Below, in pieces: positions 39,148 through 53,961 of a DNA stretch of 64,000 bases; the first letter of the stretch is position 1, and every line of letters starts with the position of its first letter. The notes beneath the pieces were generated by a model. The model searched no databases, was not told where the DNA came from, and was given only the letters and a program-made list of their open reading frames with translations. The translations under genes and the position numbers were made by a program. The DNA lies in NCBI RefSeq assembly GCF_020526085.1, contig NZ_CP084874.1, positions 5,146,001 to 5,210,000 of the forward strand, written 5' to 3'. The DNA is from Klebsiella africana. Its GTDB lineage: Bacteria > Pseudomonadota > Gammaproteobacteria > Enterobacterales > Enterobacteriaceae.

Positions 39148-39770
39148 TATTTCTTCTCTACCAGTTGCTTCACGGTATCCGCATATTGTGCGACGAAGAC
39201 ATCCATATTGCTGGTATCCATCCCCTGCGGGTTCAGCTGGTATTTACCATTAACATACATAGCCGGTACGCCCTGCAGCTGCAGATCGGCTGCCGCTTTC
39301 TCTTGCTGAGCGACCAGAGATTTCACCACGAAGCTATTCCATGCGGCATCGTAGTCTTCCCCTTTCACGCCAGCGTCGACAAACACTTTACGAATGTCAG
39401 CCACACTCTGCACAGTCTGGTTTTTCTGCACGGCTTCGAACATCGGGGCAGTAATTTTGTCTTCAACGCCCAGCGCGATGGCCACCGCCCATGCCTGCGT
39501 CAGATCCTTGCCCAGCGGGCCCAGGAACTCAACGTGGTATTTGGTCATTTTGGTGCCTTCCGGCAGTTTCTGACGCACATTGTCAGAGACATGCAGTACT
39601 TCTTCAAACTGGTAGCAGTGCGGGCAGTAGAATGAAAAGAACTCAAGCACCTGCGGCTCGCCAGCAATCGGCTTATCAAGGGTAATGTACTGCTTGCCGT
39701 CGGTGATCTGGGCAGCGGATGCACTAAAAGCCAGAATCATACCAGCCAGCGCCAGCCAAACTTTTTTCAT
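39147..39770 (-). CDS. dsbA: Thiol:disulfide interchange protein DsbA
   Basis: A 207-residue periplasmic oxidase that introduces disulfides into exported proteins and is re-oxidised by DsbB. The signal peptide is [19 protein letters not shown], and the active site is [11 protein letters not shown] (mature Cys30/Cys33). The cis-proline loop is [10 protein letters not shown]. It lies 27 bases after srkA; in E. coli the two are cotranscribed and also have a promoter inducible by Cpx. Confidence 0.98.
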   Translation of the reverse strand: MKKVWLALAGMILAFSASAAQITDGKQYITLDKPIAGEPQVLEFFSFYCPHCYQFEEVLHVSDNVRQKLPEGTKMTKYHVEFLGPLGKDLTQAWAVAIALGVEDKITAPMFEAVQKNQTVQSVADIRKVFVDAGVKGEDYDAAWNSFVVKSLVAQQEKAAADLQLQGVPAMYVNGKYQLNPQGMDTSNMDVFVAQYADTVKQLVEKK

Positions 39771-39797
39771 GATTTACTCTCTCCTGGATATATCACA

Positions 39798-40784
39798 TTA
39801 ATACATTGGCGTTAACTGAAGCGGGGGTTCCTGTAGAACCTTCACCTGCTCAAGAAAAGTCGACGTCTGTCCCCGCCAGTAATCCTCCCCGGTTAACCAG
39901 GGGAAATTGACCGGAAAAGCGGGATCGTCCCAGCGTCTGAGCAACCACGCCAGATAATAAACCAGTCGCATAGCGCGTAAAGGTTCAATTAGCGCGATTT
40001 CATCGCTGTTAAAAGGGCTGAATTCCTCATAGGCCTCGATGATCGTCTCCAGCTGCATACGCTGTTCAGCCTTATCGCCGTTGAGCAGCATCCACAGATC
40101 CTGAATTGCCGGGCCGGTGCGCGCATCATCTAAGTCGACAAACAGTGGCCCGTCGCGCCAGAGGATATTACCCGCATGGCAGTCACCGTGCAGACGCAAC
40201 GTATTCCCGCAACCGTGCCATTGCTGCATGACAGCAGCAATGAGTTTATCGGTCGCCTTCAGGAAATCGGCCTTCAGGCCAGAGGGGATAAGTGTCGCCT
40301 GTTCAAACACCTGGCGCGGTTCCAGCAAATACTCCTGCACGCCAATTTCCGGGCGAGCAGTAAAGCGCTGTTTGCGGCCAGTCTGGTGCAGACGCCCCAG
40401 ATAGCGGCCAACCCATTCCATCTGATCAAGGTTATCCGCTTCGAACTGACGGCCGCCAAGGCTTGGGAACACGGCAAAGTAGAATCCCTGATGCTGATGA
40501 AGCGTGCTGTCGTTAACTAAGAGCGGCGCAGCAACGGGCACTTCATCCTCTACAAGCTGAAGCGCAAACTGGTGTTCTTCAAGGATCTGTTCTGCGGACC
40601 AGCGCTCAGGACGATAGAACTTTACCACATAGCGATGGCGCTCTTCGTCCTGGAACTGATAAACGCGGTTCTCATAGCTGTTTAGCGGGGTGAGACCGGA
40701 GTCCACCCGCATACCCAGATCGAATAACCCATCGATAATGGTATCCGGGCGAAGCGTCTGAAAAGTAAAAGCCTTATCGTGCAT
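39798..40784 (-). CDS. srkA: Stress response kinase A (SrkA/YihE)
   Basis: A 328-residue protein kinase-like enzyme of the aminoglycoside phosphotransferase (choline kinase) fold. The catalytic segment LRLHGDCHAGNILW and the metal-binding FVDLDDARTGPAIQD are present near residues 195-225. E. coli SrkA counters stress-induced death linked to MazF and is controlled by Cpx. It precedes dsbA on the same strand. Confidence 0.95.
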   Translation of the reverse strand: MHDKAFTFQTLRPDTIIDGLFDLGMRVDSGLTPLNSYENRVYQFQDEERHRYVVKFYRPERWSAEQILEEHQFALQLVEDEVPVAAPLLVNDSTLHQHQGFYFAVFPSLGGRQFEADNLDQMEWVGRYLGRLHQTGRKQRFTARPEIGVQEYLLEPRQVFEQATLIPSGLKADFLKATDKLIAAVMQQWHGCGNTLRLHGDCHAGNILWRDGPLFVDLDDARTGPAIQDLWMLLNGDKAEQRMQLETIIEAYEEFSPFNSDEIALIEPLRAMRLVYYLAWLLRRWDDPAFPVNFPWLTGEDYWRGQTSTFLEQVKVLQEPPLQLTPMY

Positions 40785-40859
40785 CCTGACATCCGATAAT
40801 CGTACGAATAGTTCAGGATATCATCTCATTGCGTTTTACGCGGTAGCGCTTACAACCTT

Positions 40860-41129
40860 TTACTCTTTTATTACCCCGCGGGCGCGCAGCAGCGCGGTTT
40901 TAAAGTCCTCTTCATAATCCTTCTGAATACCCGGGATAACGGCATCTTTGGAAGAGTCGCGCATCTTCAGATGATAGATCAGAATATCGTCGGAAAGATC
41001 GCTCAGTTCGCCATCATAGCCGGCCTCTTTCGCCAGCTTCTGCAAAAATTGCATCAGATTCAGTTCAGGCTCTTTTTGCCAGGCAGGCTGGAGGAGTTCA
41101 ATTACTTCATTCAGACGTTTACATTTCAT
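40860..41129 (-). CDS. yihD: YihD, small conserved DUF1040 protein
   Basis: An 89-residue cytoplasmic protein almost identical to E. coli YihD, acidic and helical, without recognised catalytic motifs. The ATG at 41129 follows AAGGAG at six-base spacing; a closer upstream ATG and a ten-codon extension are less suitable. Function is unknown. It diverges from mobA across about 70 bases. Confidence 0.92.
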   Translation of the reverse strand: MKCKRLNEVIELLQPAWQKEPELNLMQFLQKLAKEAGYDGELSDLSDDILIYHLKMRDSSKDAVIPGIQKDYEEDFKTALLRARGVIKE

Positions 41130-41200
41130 GGTCATGCTCCTTACTCTTGATAGAGACAAGTTAACAGGGTCAATCCCACAATGAAAGAGGCGATATTCAT

Positions 41201-41782
41201 ATGCAAAGCGAGGCGATAACCGGCGTCGTGCTGGCGGGCGGTAGGGCCACGCGGATGGGGGGCATTGATAAAGGATTGCAGTTGCTCAATGGTCGCCCTC
41301 TATGGCGTCACGTCGCAGAGACATTAGCCCCGCAGGTAGATAAGTTAGTGATTAGCGCCAACCGTCACCTTACGCAGTGGCAAGCCAGTGGATATCCGGT
41401 GTTTCGCGATACGCAGACGGGTTACCCAGGTCCTTTAGCCGGTATGCTTGCCGTGATGCAGCAGGTCGCGAGTCCATGGTTTGTTTTTTGCCCCTGCGAC
41501 ACGCCCTTCATTCCGCCATTTTTAGTTGAGCGCTTTATCCAGCAGAGAGGGGACGCACCGGTCGTTTGGGCCCATGACGGCGAGCGGGATCATCCCGCCG
41601 TTGCGCTGGCGCATCGTCAAATCATTCCGCATCTGGAGGCTTATCTTGCCAGCGGCGAACGCCGGGTAATGATGTTTATGCGCCAGATGGGCGGGCATTC
41701 GGTCAGCTTCAGCGAGGTGAAATCAGCTTTTATGAATGTGAATACGCTAGAGGATTTGCAACGTATGCAGGAGCCATCATGA
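41201..41782 (+). CDS. mobA: Molybdenum cofactor guanylyltransferase MobA
   Basis: A 193-residue nucleotidyltransferase that attaches GMP to molybdopterin to make the bisMGD cofactor, which FdoG in this window needs. The GTP loop [15 protein letters not shown] lies at about residues 11-25, and the metal-site Asp is in FCPCDTPF. It overlaps mobB by 4 bases (ATGA). Confidence 0.97.
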   Translation: MQSEAITGVVLAGGRATRMGGIDKGLQLLNGRPLWRHVAETLAPQVDKLVISANRHLTQWQASGYPVFRDTQTGYPGPLAGMLAVMQQVASPWFVFCPCDTPFIPPFLVERFIQQRGDAPVVWAHDGERDHPAVALAHRQIIPHLEAYLASGERRVMMFMRQMGGHSVSFSEVKSAFMNVNTLEDLQRMQEPS

Positions 41783-42285
41783 TCCCGCTATTAGCGATTG
41801 CCGCCTGGAGCGGTACCGGAAAAACGACATTATTAAAGCGTCTAATTCCTGATCTGTGTGCTCAAGGATTACGCCCGGGACTGATAAAGCACACCCATCA
41901 TGATATGGACGTGGATAAGCCGGGCAAAGATAGCTATGAACTGCGTAAGGCGGGCGCTGCGCAAACCATTGTCGCCAGCGAACAGCGGTGGGCATTGATG
42001 ACCGAGACGCCAGAGAAGCCGGAATTAGATCTCACGTGGCTGGTCAGTCGAATGGATGCCAGCAAACTGGACCTGGTTTTAGTGGAGGGGTTCAAACATG
42101 AACCTGTGCCGAAGATCCTGCTTTTTCGGCAAAACAGCGGCCATCGTGTAGAAGAGCTGGTAATTGATGAGCATACCATCGCCGTGGCCAGCGATGTGCC
42201 CATCGCGACCTCGCTTCCGCAGTTGGATTTAAATGATATTCAACAGATAGCGACATTTATTGTGAGTTGGTTAGAGAGGCAATAG
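41779..42285 (+). CDS. mobB: Molybdopterin-guanine dinucleotide biosynthesis adaptor MobB
   Basis: A 168-residue GTP-binding partner of MobA that raises cofactor synthesis but is not essential. The P-loop [12 protein letters not shown] lies near residues 11-22, followed by [16 protein letters not shown], typical of MobB. Translation is coupled to mobA. In E. coli this gene is followed by rrnA, and here too a 5S gene lies next. Confidence 0.96.
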   Translation: MIPLLAIAAWSGTGKTTLLKRLIPDLCAQGLRPGLIKHTHHDMDVDKPGKDSYELRKAGAAQTIVASEQRWALMTETPEKPELDLTWLVSRMDASKLDLVLVEGFKHEPVPKILLFRQNSGHRVEELVIDEHTIAVASDVPIATSLPQLDLNDIQQIATFIVSWLERQ

Positions 42286-42317
42286 TCATTTATCGACGGT
42301 GATATAGGTGGGATTTT

Positions 42318-42388
42318 CCCGGAGGCGGTGCTACGCACCTTGTCCGGGCTACGGTTTTGTAGCCCCGGTAAGCGCAGCGCCACCGGGG
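42318..42388. repeat. REP/BIME-type palindromic pair after mobB
   Basis: Two imperfect GC-rich palindromes are placed head to head: CCCGGA...TCCGGG (42318-42348) and CCCCGGT...ACCGGGG (42363-42388), separated by TACGGTTTTGTAG. This is the form of enterobacterial bacterial interspersed mosaic elements, usually found in 3' untranslated regions, where they stabilise mRNA or bind gyrase. Confidence 0.75.
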
Positions 42389-42424
42389 AGGCATACCGGC
42401 ACGCTGCCAGGACGACTGAAACGC

Positions 42425-42450
42425 AAAAAGCCCATCCGGCAGGATGGGCT
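42425..42450 (-). terminator. Terminator of the rRNA operon
   Basis: On the minus strand AGCCCATCC-TGCC-GGATGGGCT is followed by TTTTTGCG. It lies 14 bases past the 5S 3' end, the normal rrn terminator position. Confidence 0.9.
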
Positions 42451-42463
42451 CTTCACTTGTTTG

Positions 42464-42583
42464 ATGCCTGGCAGTTCCCTACTCTCACATGGGGAGACCC
42501 CACACTACCATCGGCGCTACGGCGTTTCACTTCTGAGTTCGGCATGGGGTCAGGTGGGACCACCGCGCTAGTGCCGCCAGGCA
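42464..42583 (-). rRNA. rrf: 5S ribosomal RNA
   Basis: A 120-base gene on the minus strand. It begins TGCCTGGCGGCACTAGCGCG and ends GGAACTGCCAGGCAT, with the two ends pairing to form helix I. It differs from E. coli 5S at a few positions near the 5' end. The 23S-5S spacer is 94 bases. Confidence 0.97.
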
Positions 42584-42677
42584 AATTCTGTTTTATCAGC
42601 CCGTCTTTAAGACGTACTGATTAATCTGTATCAGAGCTGAAAATTCTCTCAATCCGCCAAAACATCTTCGGCGTTGT

Positions 42678-45579
<2,902 letters not shown>

Positions 45580-45757
45580 TCACAACCCGAAGATGTCTTC
45601 AGATTGCGAAAATTTGAGAGACTCGAACACACTTAAACAGTGTGTCGTTTCAATTTTCAGCTTGATCCAGATTTTTAAAGAGCAAATATCTCAAACGTCA
45701 CCCGAAGATGAGTTTTGAGATATATCGGCACGCGTCTTTCACTCACGAACCAGCAAG

Positions 45758-45833
45758 TGGCGTCCCCTAGGGGATTCGAACCCCTGTTACCGCCGTGAAA
45801 GGGCGGTGTCCTGGGCCTCTAGACGAAGGGGAC
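45758..45833 (-). tRNA. gltT-like: tRNA-Glu (anticodon TTC) in the 16S-23S spacer
   Basis: A 76-base gene on the minus strand with encoded CCA. The acceptor stem is GTCCCCT paired with AGGGGAC, the anticodon loop is CCTTTCA with TTC, and the T loop is GGTTCGAATCC. A single Glu tRNA marks this as an rrnB/C/E/G-type operon rather than an Ile-Ala type. The remaining spacer (45580-45757 and 45834-45918) holds antitermination-like sequence and no gene. Confidence 0.97.
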
Positions 45834-45918
45834 ACTGAAGTCTCAATCGCAAGACGCCTTGCTTCTTTACGTTCATCAGACAATCTGTGTGAGCACTACA
45901 AAGGCAGGTTCTTTAAGG

Positions 45919-47458
<1,540 letters not shown>

Positions 47459-47576
47459 AAGTTTGATGCTCGTGAATTAAACTTCGTAATGAATTACGTA
47501 TGTTCACTCAGAGACTTGGTATTCATTTTTCGTCCGAGGACGTTAAGAATCCATGTCACTTTGAGTGCCCACACAG

Positions 47577-47785
47577 ATTGTCTGATAAATTGTTAAAGAG
47601 CAGTGCCGCTTCGTTTTTCGCTGCGGCGCGGGGTGTGCATATTACGCTTTCCCGCTGCAGAGTCAAGCATTTATTTTTGCTTTTCTCTGTGAGGTTTTCA
47701 CCGTAACCCCGCTGACCCGGCGGCTTGTTTGCCGTTGTTCCGTGTCAGTGGAGGCGCATTATAGGGAGTAATTCTGAGGTGACAA
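47577..47785 (-). promoter_or_regulatory. rRNA operon promoters P1 and P2 and boxA
   Basis: P1: TTGTCA (47780-47785), 16 bases, TATAAT (47758-47763), followed by a GCGCC discriminator typical of stringent control. P2: TTGACT (47661-47666), 16 bases, TAATAT (47639-47644). Downstream, TGCTCTTTAACAATT (ending near 47588) is the boxA antitermination site. The gap from 47459 to 47935 contains only this leader and the yieP promoter region. Confidence 0.9.
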
Positions 47786-47935
47786 GGGGAAATTCAAAAA
47801 AACTTTTCAACCGTCTCTTTTTTCAACAATGCGGCGAGGAAAGTCGCAAAAAACCACCGTTTTGGCGTTTTAACCGACGAAACGGGGCGCCTGGTGGCAT
47901 ACTGTTAGAGTAAAGAAAAGAAAGGAACGGCATTT

Positions 47936-48637
47936 ATGTCTTTAAGCGCACAGCAACTGGCGGCACAAAAGAACATCTCCTGGGTACTGGCCGAGAAGCT
48001 CGCCCAAAAAATACTGACTGGCGAATATCAGCCGGAAAGCATTCTTCCCGGCGAAATGGAGTTGGGTGAGCAGTTCGGTGTGAGCCGTACTGCCGTCCGT
48101 GAAGCAGTGAAAACGCTCACGGCAAAAGGCATGTTGCTGCCTCGCCCTCGCATTGGTACCCGGGTGATGCCGCGCAGCAGCTGGAACTTCCTTGATAAGG
48201 AACTGCTCTCCTGGTGGCTAACAGAAGATAACTTTGAAGAAGTGGTGAGCCACTTTCTCGTCATGCGCAGCAGCCTGGAGCCCCAGGCCTGTTTTCTCGC
48301 CGCCACCCACGGCACCGCCGGGCAAAAAGCGCAGCTCAATACATTAATGGAAGAGATGATTGCTCTGAAACGCCATTTTCAGCGCGAACGCTGGATAGAA
48401 GTCGATATGGCCTGGCATGAACATATCTATGAAATGAGTGGTAATCCTTTCCTCAGCTCTTTCGCCTCGCTGTTTCATTCGGTCTACCACACCTACTTCA
48501 CATCGATTACGCAAAATGAAGTGGTGAAGCTCGATCTCCACCAGGCGATTGTCGATGCCATTCTTAACAGTGATGCGCCGGGGGCGTTGCTCGCCTGCCA
48601 GGCGTTGTTGAACGCCCCACACCACGTAAATCAATAA
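47936..48637 (+). CDS. yieP: YieP, GntR/FadR-family transcriptional regulator
   Basis: A 233-residue regulator. The N-terminal winged helix has the GntR signature (LGEQFGVSRTAVREAVKTL, about residues 43-61), and the C-terminal helical FCD domain contains the metal-binding His pattern (WHEHIYEMSGNP...HQAIVDAI). The ligand is unknown. It is transcribed away from the rRNA operon and is followed 12 bases later by hsrA, so the pair likely forms one unit. Confidence 0.93.
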   Translation: MSLSAQQLAAQKNISWVLAEKLAQKILTGEYQPESILPGEMELGEQFGVSRTAVREAVKTLTAKGMLLPRPRIGTRVMPRSSWNFLDKELLSWWLTEDNFEEVVSHFLVMRSSLEPQACFLAATHGTAGQKAQLNTLMEEMIALKRHFQRERWIEVDMAWHEHIYEMSGNPFLSSFASLFHSVYHTYFTSITQNEVVKLDLHQAIVDAILNSDAPGALLACQALLNAPHHVNQ

Positions 48638-48649
48638 CAAGGATTTGGC

Positions 48650-50047
48650 ATGAGCGGAAAAAAAGGGCGCAGCATGGCCGGCCTGCCGTGGATCGCGGCG
48701 ATGGCCTTCTTTATGCAGGCGCTGGATGCCACCATTCTTAATACCGCCCTTCCGGCTATCGCCCACAGCCTGAATCGTTCCCCGTTAGCAATGCAGTCGG
48801 CCATTATCAGCTATACGCTGACGGTGGCGATGCTGATCCCGGTCAGCGGCTGGCTGGCCGATCGCTTCGGCACGCGCCGGGTCTTTATTATCGCCGTGAG
48901 TCTGTTCACCCTCGGCTCACTTGCCTGCGCCCTCTCCAGTTCATTAATGGAGCTGGTCATTTTTCGCGTGATTCAGGGGATCGGCGGGGCGATGATGATG
49001 CCGGTGGCGAGGCTGGCGCTGCTGCGCGCCTATCCCCGCAGCGAGCTGCTGCCAGTGCTGAACTTTGTGACCATGCCGGGTCTGGTGGGGCCAATTCTGG
49101 GCCCGGTACTCGGCGGGGTATTTGTCACCTGGGCCAGCTGGCATTGGATTTTCCTGATAAACATTCCCATCGGCGTGATTGGCATTCTGTATGCCCGAAA
49201 ATATATGCCGAATTTCACAACGCCGCGCCGGCGCTTCGATACGATCGGTTTTCTGCTATTCGGCTTAAGCCTGGTACTGTTTTCCAGCGGCATTGAACTG
49301 TTTGGGGAAAAAATCGTGGCGACATGGCTGGCGCTGGCCGTAATTGCCGTCAGTCTGTTACTGCTCCTGGCCTATATTCGCCACGCGCGTCGCCATCCGG
49401 CGCCGCTAATCTCGCTCTCTTTATTTAAGACCCACACGTTCTCGGTCGGCATCGCCGGCAACCTCGCCACGCGGTTGGGTACCGGCTGCGTGCCGTTTCT
49501 GATGCCGCTGATGCTGCAGGTTGGCTTCGGCTATCCGGCTATTATTGCCGGCTGTATGATTGCCCCTACCGCTATCGGCTCCATTATTGCGAAATCTACC
49601 GTTACCCAGGTGCTGCGCTGGTTTGGCTATCGTAAGACCCTGGTGGGGATCACGGTGTTTATTGGCCTTATGATTGCCCAGTTCTCGCTGCAGTCGCCAG
49701 AGATGCCGCTGTGGATGCTTCTTCTGCCACTTTTTGTGCTGGGGATGGCGATGTCCACGCAGTTTACCTCGATGAATACCATTACGCTGGCCGATCTGAC
49801 GGATGACAATGCCAGCAGCGGTAATAGCCTGTTGGCGGTGACCCAGCAGCTTTCAATCAGTCTCGGGGTGGCCATCAGCGCTGCGGTGCTGCGCTTCTAT
49901 GAAGGTTTTGACAATGCCAGCACGGTACAGCAGTTTCACTACACCTTTATAACCATGGGCGTGATAACCATCATATCGGCGCTGATGTTTATGCTGTTAA
50001 GAGCGAAGGATGGCCGCAACCTGATTAGCGAGCGGCACAAACGCTAA
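48650..50047 (+). CDS. hsrA: HsrA, MFS drug:H+ antiporter family transporter
   Basis: A 465-residue, 14-helix-type MFS protein (DHA2 family). Motif A reads [13 protein letters not shown], and motif C-like [13 protein letters not shown] lies near residues 140-152. E. coli HsrA (YieO) was named for an effect on homocysteine resistance; the substrate is uncertain. Its stop overlaps the rbsR stop from the opposite strand by 4 bases. Confidence 0.92.
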   Translation: MSGKKGRSMAGLPWIAAMAFFMQALDATILNTALPAIAHSLNRSPLAMQSAIISYTLTVAMLIPVSGWLADRFGTRRVFIIAVSLFTLGSLACALSSSLMELVIFRVIQGIGGAMMMPVARLALLRAYPRSELLPVLNFVTMPGLVGPILGPVLGGVFVTWASWHWIFLINIPIGVIGILYARKYMPNFTTPRRRFDTIGFLLFGLSLVLFSSGIELFGEKIVATWLALAVIAVSLLLLLAYIRHARRHPAPLISLSLFKTHTFSVGIAGNLATRLGTGCVPFLMPLMLQVGFGYPAIIAGCMIAPTAIGSIIAKSTVTQVLRWFGYRKTLVGITVFIGLMIAQFSLQSPEMPLWMLLLPLFVLGMAMSTQFTSMNTITLADLTDDNASSGNSLLAVTQQLSISLGVAISAAVLRFYEGFDNASTVQQFHYTFITMGVITIISALMFMLLRAKDGRNLISERHKR

Positions 50048-51036
50048 GCGGAGCCGCGAACCACCAGCTCCGGCGTTAACTGAACGCGCTGCTGTTTTTG
50101 CTGCGGATCGGCCATTCGATGGATCAACACATCGATGGCCAGTTCTCCCAGCTCATCTTTTGGCTGATGAATGGTGGTCAACGGCGGCGTCATATAGCGT
50201 GCCAGCTCAATATCATCGTAGCCCACCAGCGCCATGTCCTGCGGGATCTGCAAACCGGCCTGGTACAACGCCTGATAAGCGCCAACCGCCATCGCATCGT
50301 TGCCGACAAACACCGCCTGCGGCCGCTGCGGCAAAGCCAGCAGCTGCTGCATCGCGCTAAACCCGCCGCCAAACTCAAAATCACTGGTCACCACGTATCC
50401 GTCGGCAACTGGCAGGCCGCAGCGCGCCATCGCAGCATGGTAACCTTCAAGGCGCAGACGCGCCGGGGTTTTATCCAGCGGGCCGGCAATACAGGCAATG
50501 CGTGAATGCCCCTGGTCAATCAGATACTGGGTCGCCATATCGCCGCCGAGCAGCGAGTTATCCTGAATCAGATCGCTATCGCCATCAAAGGGGGCCCAGT
50601 CCATCATGACCGTCGGTACCGACGGATAGCGCTGCATGATTTCCGGAGAGGGCTGATGAGTCTCTGTGCACAGCAGAAGTAATCCATCGACGCGTTTTTG
50701 CATTAGCGTCTCCAGATTACGATTCATTCGCTGCTCATCACCTTCCGTATTACAGAGCACGAGACTATAACCCCGCTCAAAGCAGCTGCGCTCCACGCCC
50801 CGCACCAGTTCCGAATAAAACGGATTGGTACTGGCGGTAATCAGCATGCCGATGGTGCGGGTTTGATTAAGCTTGAGGCTACGCGCCAGCGCAGAGGGGG
50901 CGTAGTTGAGGCTTTTGATCGCGGCGTCGACTTTGGCGGTAATCGCCTCGCTGACAAAGCGGTCCTTATTGATGACGTGTGACACCGTCGATGTGGAAAC
51001 GCCCGCGACGCGGGCCACATCTTTCATCGTAGCCAA
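50044..51036 (-). CDS. rbsR: Ribose operon repressor RbsR
   Basis: A 330-residue LacI-family repressor. The helix-turn-helix is [20 protein letters not shown] at residues 4-23, with the hinge-helix ALARSLK, followed by a periplasmic-binding-protein-like ribose sensor domain. It binds palindromes of the CGAAACGTTTCG kind, and two such lie upstream of rbsD. It is the last gene of rbsDACBKR and lies 3 bases after rbsK. Confidence 0.97.
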   Translation of the reverse strand: MATMKDVARVAGVSTSTVSHVINKDRFVSEAITAKVDAAIKSLNYAPSALARSLKLNQTRTIGMLITASTNPFYSELVRGVERSCFERGYSLVLCNTEGDEQRMNRNLETLMQKRVDGLLLLCTETHQPSPEIMQRYPSVPTVMMDWAPFDGDSDLIQDNSLLGGDMATQYLIDQGHSRIACIAGPLDKTPARLRLEGYHAAMARCGLPVADGYVVTSDFEFGGGFSAMQQLLALPQRPQAVFVGNDAMAVGAYQALYQAGLQIPQDMALVGYDDIELARYMTPPLTTIHQPKDELGELAIDVLIHRMADPQQKQQRVQLTPELVVRGSA

Positions 51037-51039
51037 GCA

Positions 51040-51972
51040 TTACCCCTGTTGCGCTAAAAATTCATCAATCTCTGTGCGCCACGGCACGGACGGCTGCGCG
51101 CCTTTGCGGGTCACGGCGATCGCCGCGGCAGCATGCGCAAAGCGGATCGCTTCTGGCAGGGAAGTCCCTTCCAGCAGCGCGGTCACCAGCGCGCCGTTAA
51201 AGGTATCACCGGCCGCGATAGTATCAATGGCCTGCACCCGAAAGCCCGGGATCCGCCGGCTTTCGCCTTCGGCACTGAGCCAGACGCCGCGGCTGCCGAG
51301 GGTGATCATCACCGTACCAATGCCTTTGGCATGCAGTACGTCGGCGGCTTTTGCCGCATCTTCGTCACTCTCAACGCGAATACCGGTCAGCTTTTCCGCT
51401 TCGGTTTCGTTAGGGGTAATAATATCCACCAGCGCCAGCAGTTCATCCGGTAGTTCACGCGCTGGCGCAGGGTTCAGCACTACGGTGGTCTGATGGTGAT
51501 GAGCGATTTTCGCCGCCGCCAGCACGCTCTCCAGCGGTGACTCCAGCTGCATCAACAACGCCTGTGCGCTGGCGATCCGCTCTTTTTCCGCCTCTACCTG
51601 AGCGACTGATAATGCCGCATTGGCGCCAGCATGAATACCGATGACATTCTCACCTTCGGCGTTAACGAAGATTAACGCCACGCCGGTCGCTTCCCCGGCG
51701 ACTGCGCGCACAGGCGCCACGTCGATTTTATCGCTCGCCAGCTGACGACGGATGCGGTCACCGATATCGTCATCGCCGGTGCAGGCGATAAACGCGATAT
51801 CCGCTCCACTGCGCCCGGCGGCCACCGCCTGGTTGGCCCCTTTACCACCGAACGCCACCTGATAGTGGTTGCCGGTGACGGTTTCGCCCGGCGTCGGGAA
51901 AGTGTCAAGGTTAAGAATGTGATCGGCATTAATACTGCCAAGGACGACAAGTTTGCCTGCGGTTTTCATCAT
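51040..51972 (-). CDS. rbsK: Ribokinase
   Basis: A 310-residue PfkB-family kinase that makes ribose-5-phosphate. The N-terminal motif FGGKGANQAVAAGRSGA (about 42-58) and the C-terminal DTIAAGDTFNGAL, with the catalytic Asp, are intact. Two consecutive ATGs open the frame; the second would give the E. coli length of 309. GGGAAC upstream fits either. Confidence 0.97.
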   Translation of the reverse strand: MMKTAGKLVVLGSINADHILNLDTFPTPGETVTGNHYQVAFGGKGANQAVAAGRSGADIAFIACTGDDDIGDRIRRQLASDKIDVAPVRAVAGEATGVALIFVNAEGENVIGIHAGANAALSVAQVEAEKERIASAQALLMQLESPLESVLAAAKIAHHHQTTVVLNPAPARELPDELLALVDIITPNETEAEKLTGIRVESDEDAAKAADVLHAKGIGTVMITLGSRGVWLSAEGESRRIPGFRVQAIDTIAAGDTFNGALVTALLEGTSLPEAIRFAHAAAAIAVTRKGAQPSVPWRTEIDEFLAQQG

Positions 51973-52072
51973 TTCTGTTCCCGGGAAAGCGCGCCACCGG
52001 GATCCGGTGGCGCATGCCCTGCTTTTCTTTTTTTATATTGTCCCTCGGACCGTTGCCAGTCCGAATCGCATA

Positions 52073-52963
52073 TTACTGCTTAACGACCAGCTTCAGCTCA
52101 ACCGGGTAGTTAGCTTCCACTTTTTCGCCCTTCAGTACCTTATCAGCAGTCTCAACGCCTTTCGCGCCGATCTGCTCCGGCAACTGTGCGACGGTCGCCG
52201 CCAGTTTGCCACTGTTTACTGCTTTTTCGCCATCCGGAGTGCCGTCAAATCCAACCACCATCACATCAGACTTGCCTGCGGTCTGCAGTGCACGCAGGGC
52301 GCCCAGCGCCATTTCATCATTTTGCGCGAACACCGCCTGGACGTCAGGATGTGCGGTCAGCAGGTTCTGCATCACGTTCAGCCCTTTGGTGCGGTCGAAA
52401 TCAGCCGGCTGACTGGCCAGGACGTTGAACTTGTGCGCCGCCACAGCCTGTTTAAATCCTTCGCCGCGCTCACGCGCCGCAGAAGTCCCGGCAATGCCCT
52501 GCAGTTCAATGACTTTCGCACTTTCTCCCACTTTTTTCGCGATGTAATCGCCCGCCATTTTTCCGCCCTGCACGTTGTCAGAGGCAATATGGCTCACGAC
52601 ATCGCCTTTTGTGGCCTGACGGTCAAGAGTGATGACCGGGATTTTCGCCTGGTTCGCCATCTTCACGGCGTTGCCGACGGCATCAGAGTCGGTTGGGTTG
52701 ATCAGCAGCAGCTTCGCGCCGCGCACCGTTAAATCCTGGACGTTCGCCAGCTCTTTCGCCGGGTTGTTCTGAGAATCCAGCACCACCAGGTTGTAGCCCA
52801 GCTTGTCAGCTTCTTTTTGCGCGCCGTCTTTCAGCGACACGAAGAACGGGTTGTTGAGGGTAGAGATAACCAGAGCGATGGTGTCTTTGGCCATCGCGTT
52901 CGCGCTAACAGTCGCACTTAGCGCAACAGCAGAGACCAGGGTCGCCAGTTTTTTCATATTCAT
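52073..52963 (-). CDS. rbsB: Ribose ABC transporter periplasmic binding protein
   Basis: A 296-residue protein with signal peptide ([25 protein letters not shown]) and two Rossmann-like lobes. The ribose-contact segments [18 protein letters not shown] and [11 protein letters not shown] are conserved with E. coli RbsB. It delivers ribose to RbsC and to the Trg chemoreceptor. It lies between rbsC and rbsK; the 100-base gap to rbsK contains an imperfect hairpin (CGCCACCGGGATCCGGTGGCG at 51990-52010). Confidence 0.97.
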   Translation of the reverse strand: MNMKKLATLVSAVALSATVSANAMAKDTIALVISTLNNPFFVSLKDGAQKEADKLGYNLVVLDSQNNPAKELANVQDLTVRGAKLLLINPTDSDAVGNAVKMANQAKIPVITLDRQATKGDVVSHIASDNVQGGKMAGDYIAKKVGESAKVIELQGIAGTSAARERGEGFKQAVAAHKFNVLASQPADFDRTKGLNVMQNLLTAHPDVQAVFAQNDEMALGALRALQTAGKSDVMVVGFDGTPDGEKAVNSGKLAATVAQLPEQIGAKGVETADKVLKGEKVEANYPVELKLVVKQ

Positions 52964-52990
52964 AGTTAAGATGTCCTGTAGAGTTCTCAG

Positions 52991-53956
52991 TTACTGCTTT
53001 TTGTTATCTACCAGTACCGCCAGCAAGATCACCACCGCTTTAACGATCATCTGGTAATAGGAAGAAACGCCTAAAAGATTAAGACCATTATTCAGGAAGC
53101 CAAGGATCAGCGCGCCAATCAGCGTGCCGACAATGCGTCCTTTGCCGCCCGCGAGACTGGTGCCGCCGAGCACCACTGCCGCAATAGCGTCCAGCTCATA
53201 GCCTGTCCCCGCCGTTGGCTGCGCGGAGGAGAGGCGCGCCACTTCGATAATCCCGGCCAGCGACGCCAGCATTCCGCACAAGGCGTAGACGATAATTTTG
53301 ACTTTATTAACGCTAATCCCGGACAGACGCGTCGCCGCTTCATTACCGCCCAGCGCGTAAATATAACGGCCCAGCCGAGTATGGTGCAGCATGTACCAGG
53401 CCGCCAGGAAGACAATCGCCATGATCCATACCGGCGTCGGGATCCCCAGCGGACGCCCGATGCCAAACCAGCCGAACAGATCGGCGTTATCGCTAAAGCC
53501 GGTATTGATCGGGCTGCCGTTGGTGTACACCATGGTCACGCCGCGCAGCAGCAGCATCATCACCAGGGTGGCGATGAAGGCCTGCACGCGGCCTTTCGCC
53601 ACGATCACCCCGGTGACTGCGCCGATTGCCGCCCCTAATGCGAGCGCAGCCGCGACCGCCACCAGCGCATTCACTTCAATGCCAACGATCGACGCCGCCA
53701 CCGCACCGGTGAGCGCCAGCAGGGAACCGACGGACAGGTCGATCCCCGAGGTCAGTATAACCAGCGTCATCCCTACCGCCATGATGGCGTTTACGGAGGT
53801 TTGCTGCAGAATATTGAACAGGTTATTGACGGTAAAAAAGTTGGGGCTCATGGTCGACACCACCGCGATCAGCACCAGCAGGGCAATCAGCGATTTTTGC
53901 TCCATCAGCCACGCTTTTGTGAAATAGCGGCGACCAGAAACAGCCTGGGTAGTCAT
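52991..53956 (-). CDS. rbsC: Ribose ABC transporter permease
   Basis: A 321-residue inner-membrane permease with about ten hydrophobic segments, forming a homodimer channel driven by RbsA. The conserved ABC2-type sugar permease segment GIDLSVGSLLALTGA and the cytoplasmic coupling region GGNEAATRLSGI are present. It starts 5 bases after the rbsA stop. Confidence 0.97.
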   Translation of the reverse strand: MTTQAVSGRRYFTKAWLMEQKSLIALLVLIAVVSTMSPNFFTVNNLFNILQQTSVNAIMAVGMTLVILTSGIDLSVGSLLALTGAVAASIVGIEVNALVAVAAALALGAAIGAVTGVIVAKGRVQAFIATLVMMLLLRGVTMVYTNGSPINTGFSDNADLFGWFGIGRPLGIPTPVWIMAIVFLAAWYMLHHTRLGRYIYALGGNEAATRLSGISVNKVKIIVYALCGMLASLAGIIEVARLSSAQPTAGTGYELDAIAAVVLGGTSLAGGKGRIVGTLIGALILGFLNNGLNLLGVSSYYQMIVKAVVILLAVLVDNKKQ

Positions 53957-53961
53957 CTTTT

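Noticed and set aside
42318..42463. Possible CRISPR or phage attachment site next to the rRNA operon
   Set aside because: The repeats are inverted and GC-rich (REP-type), there are no regular spacers, and no integrase or phage gene is nearby.
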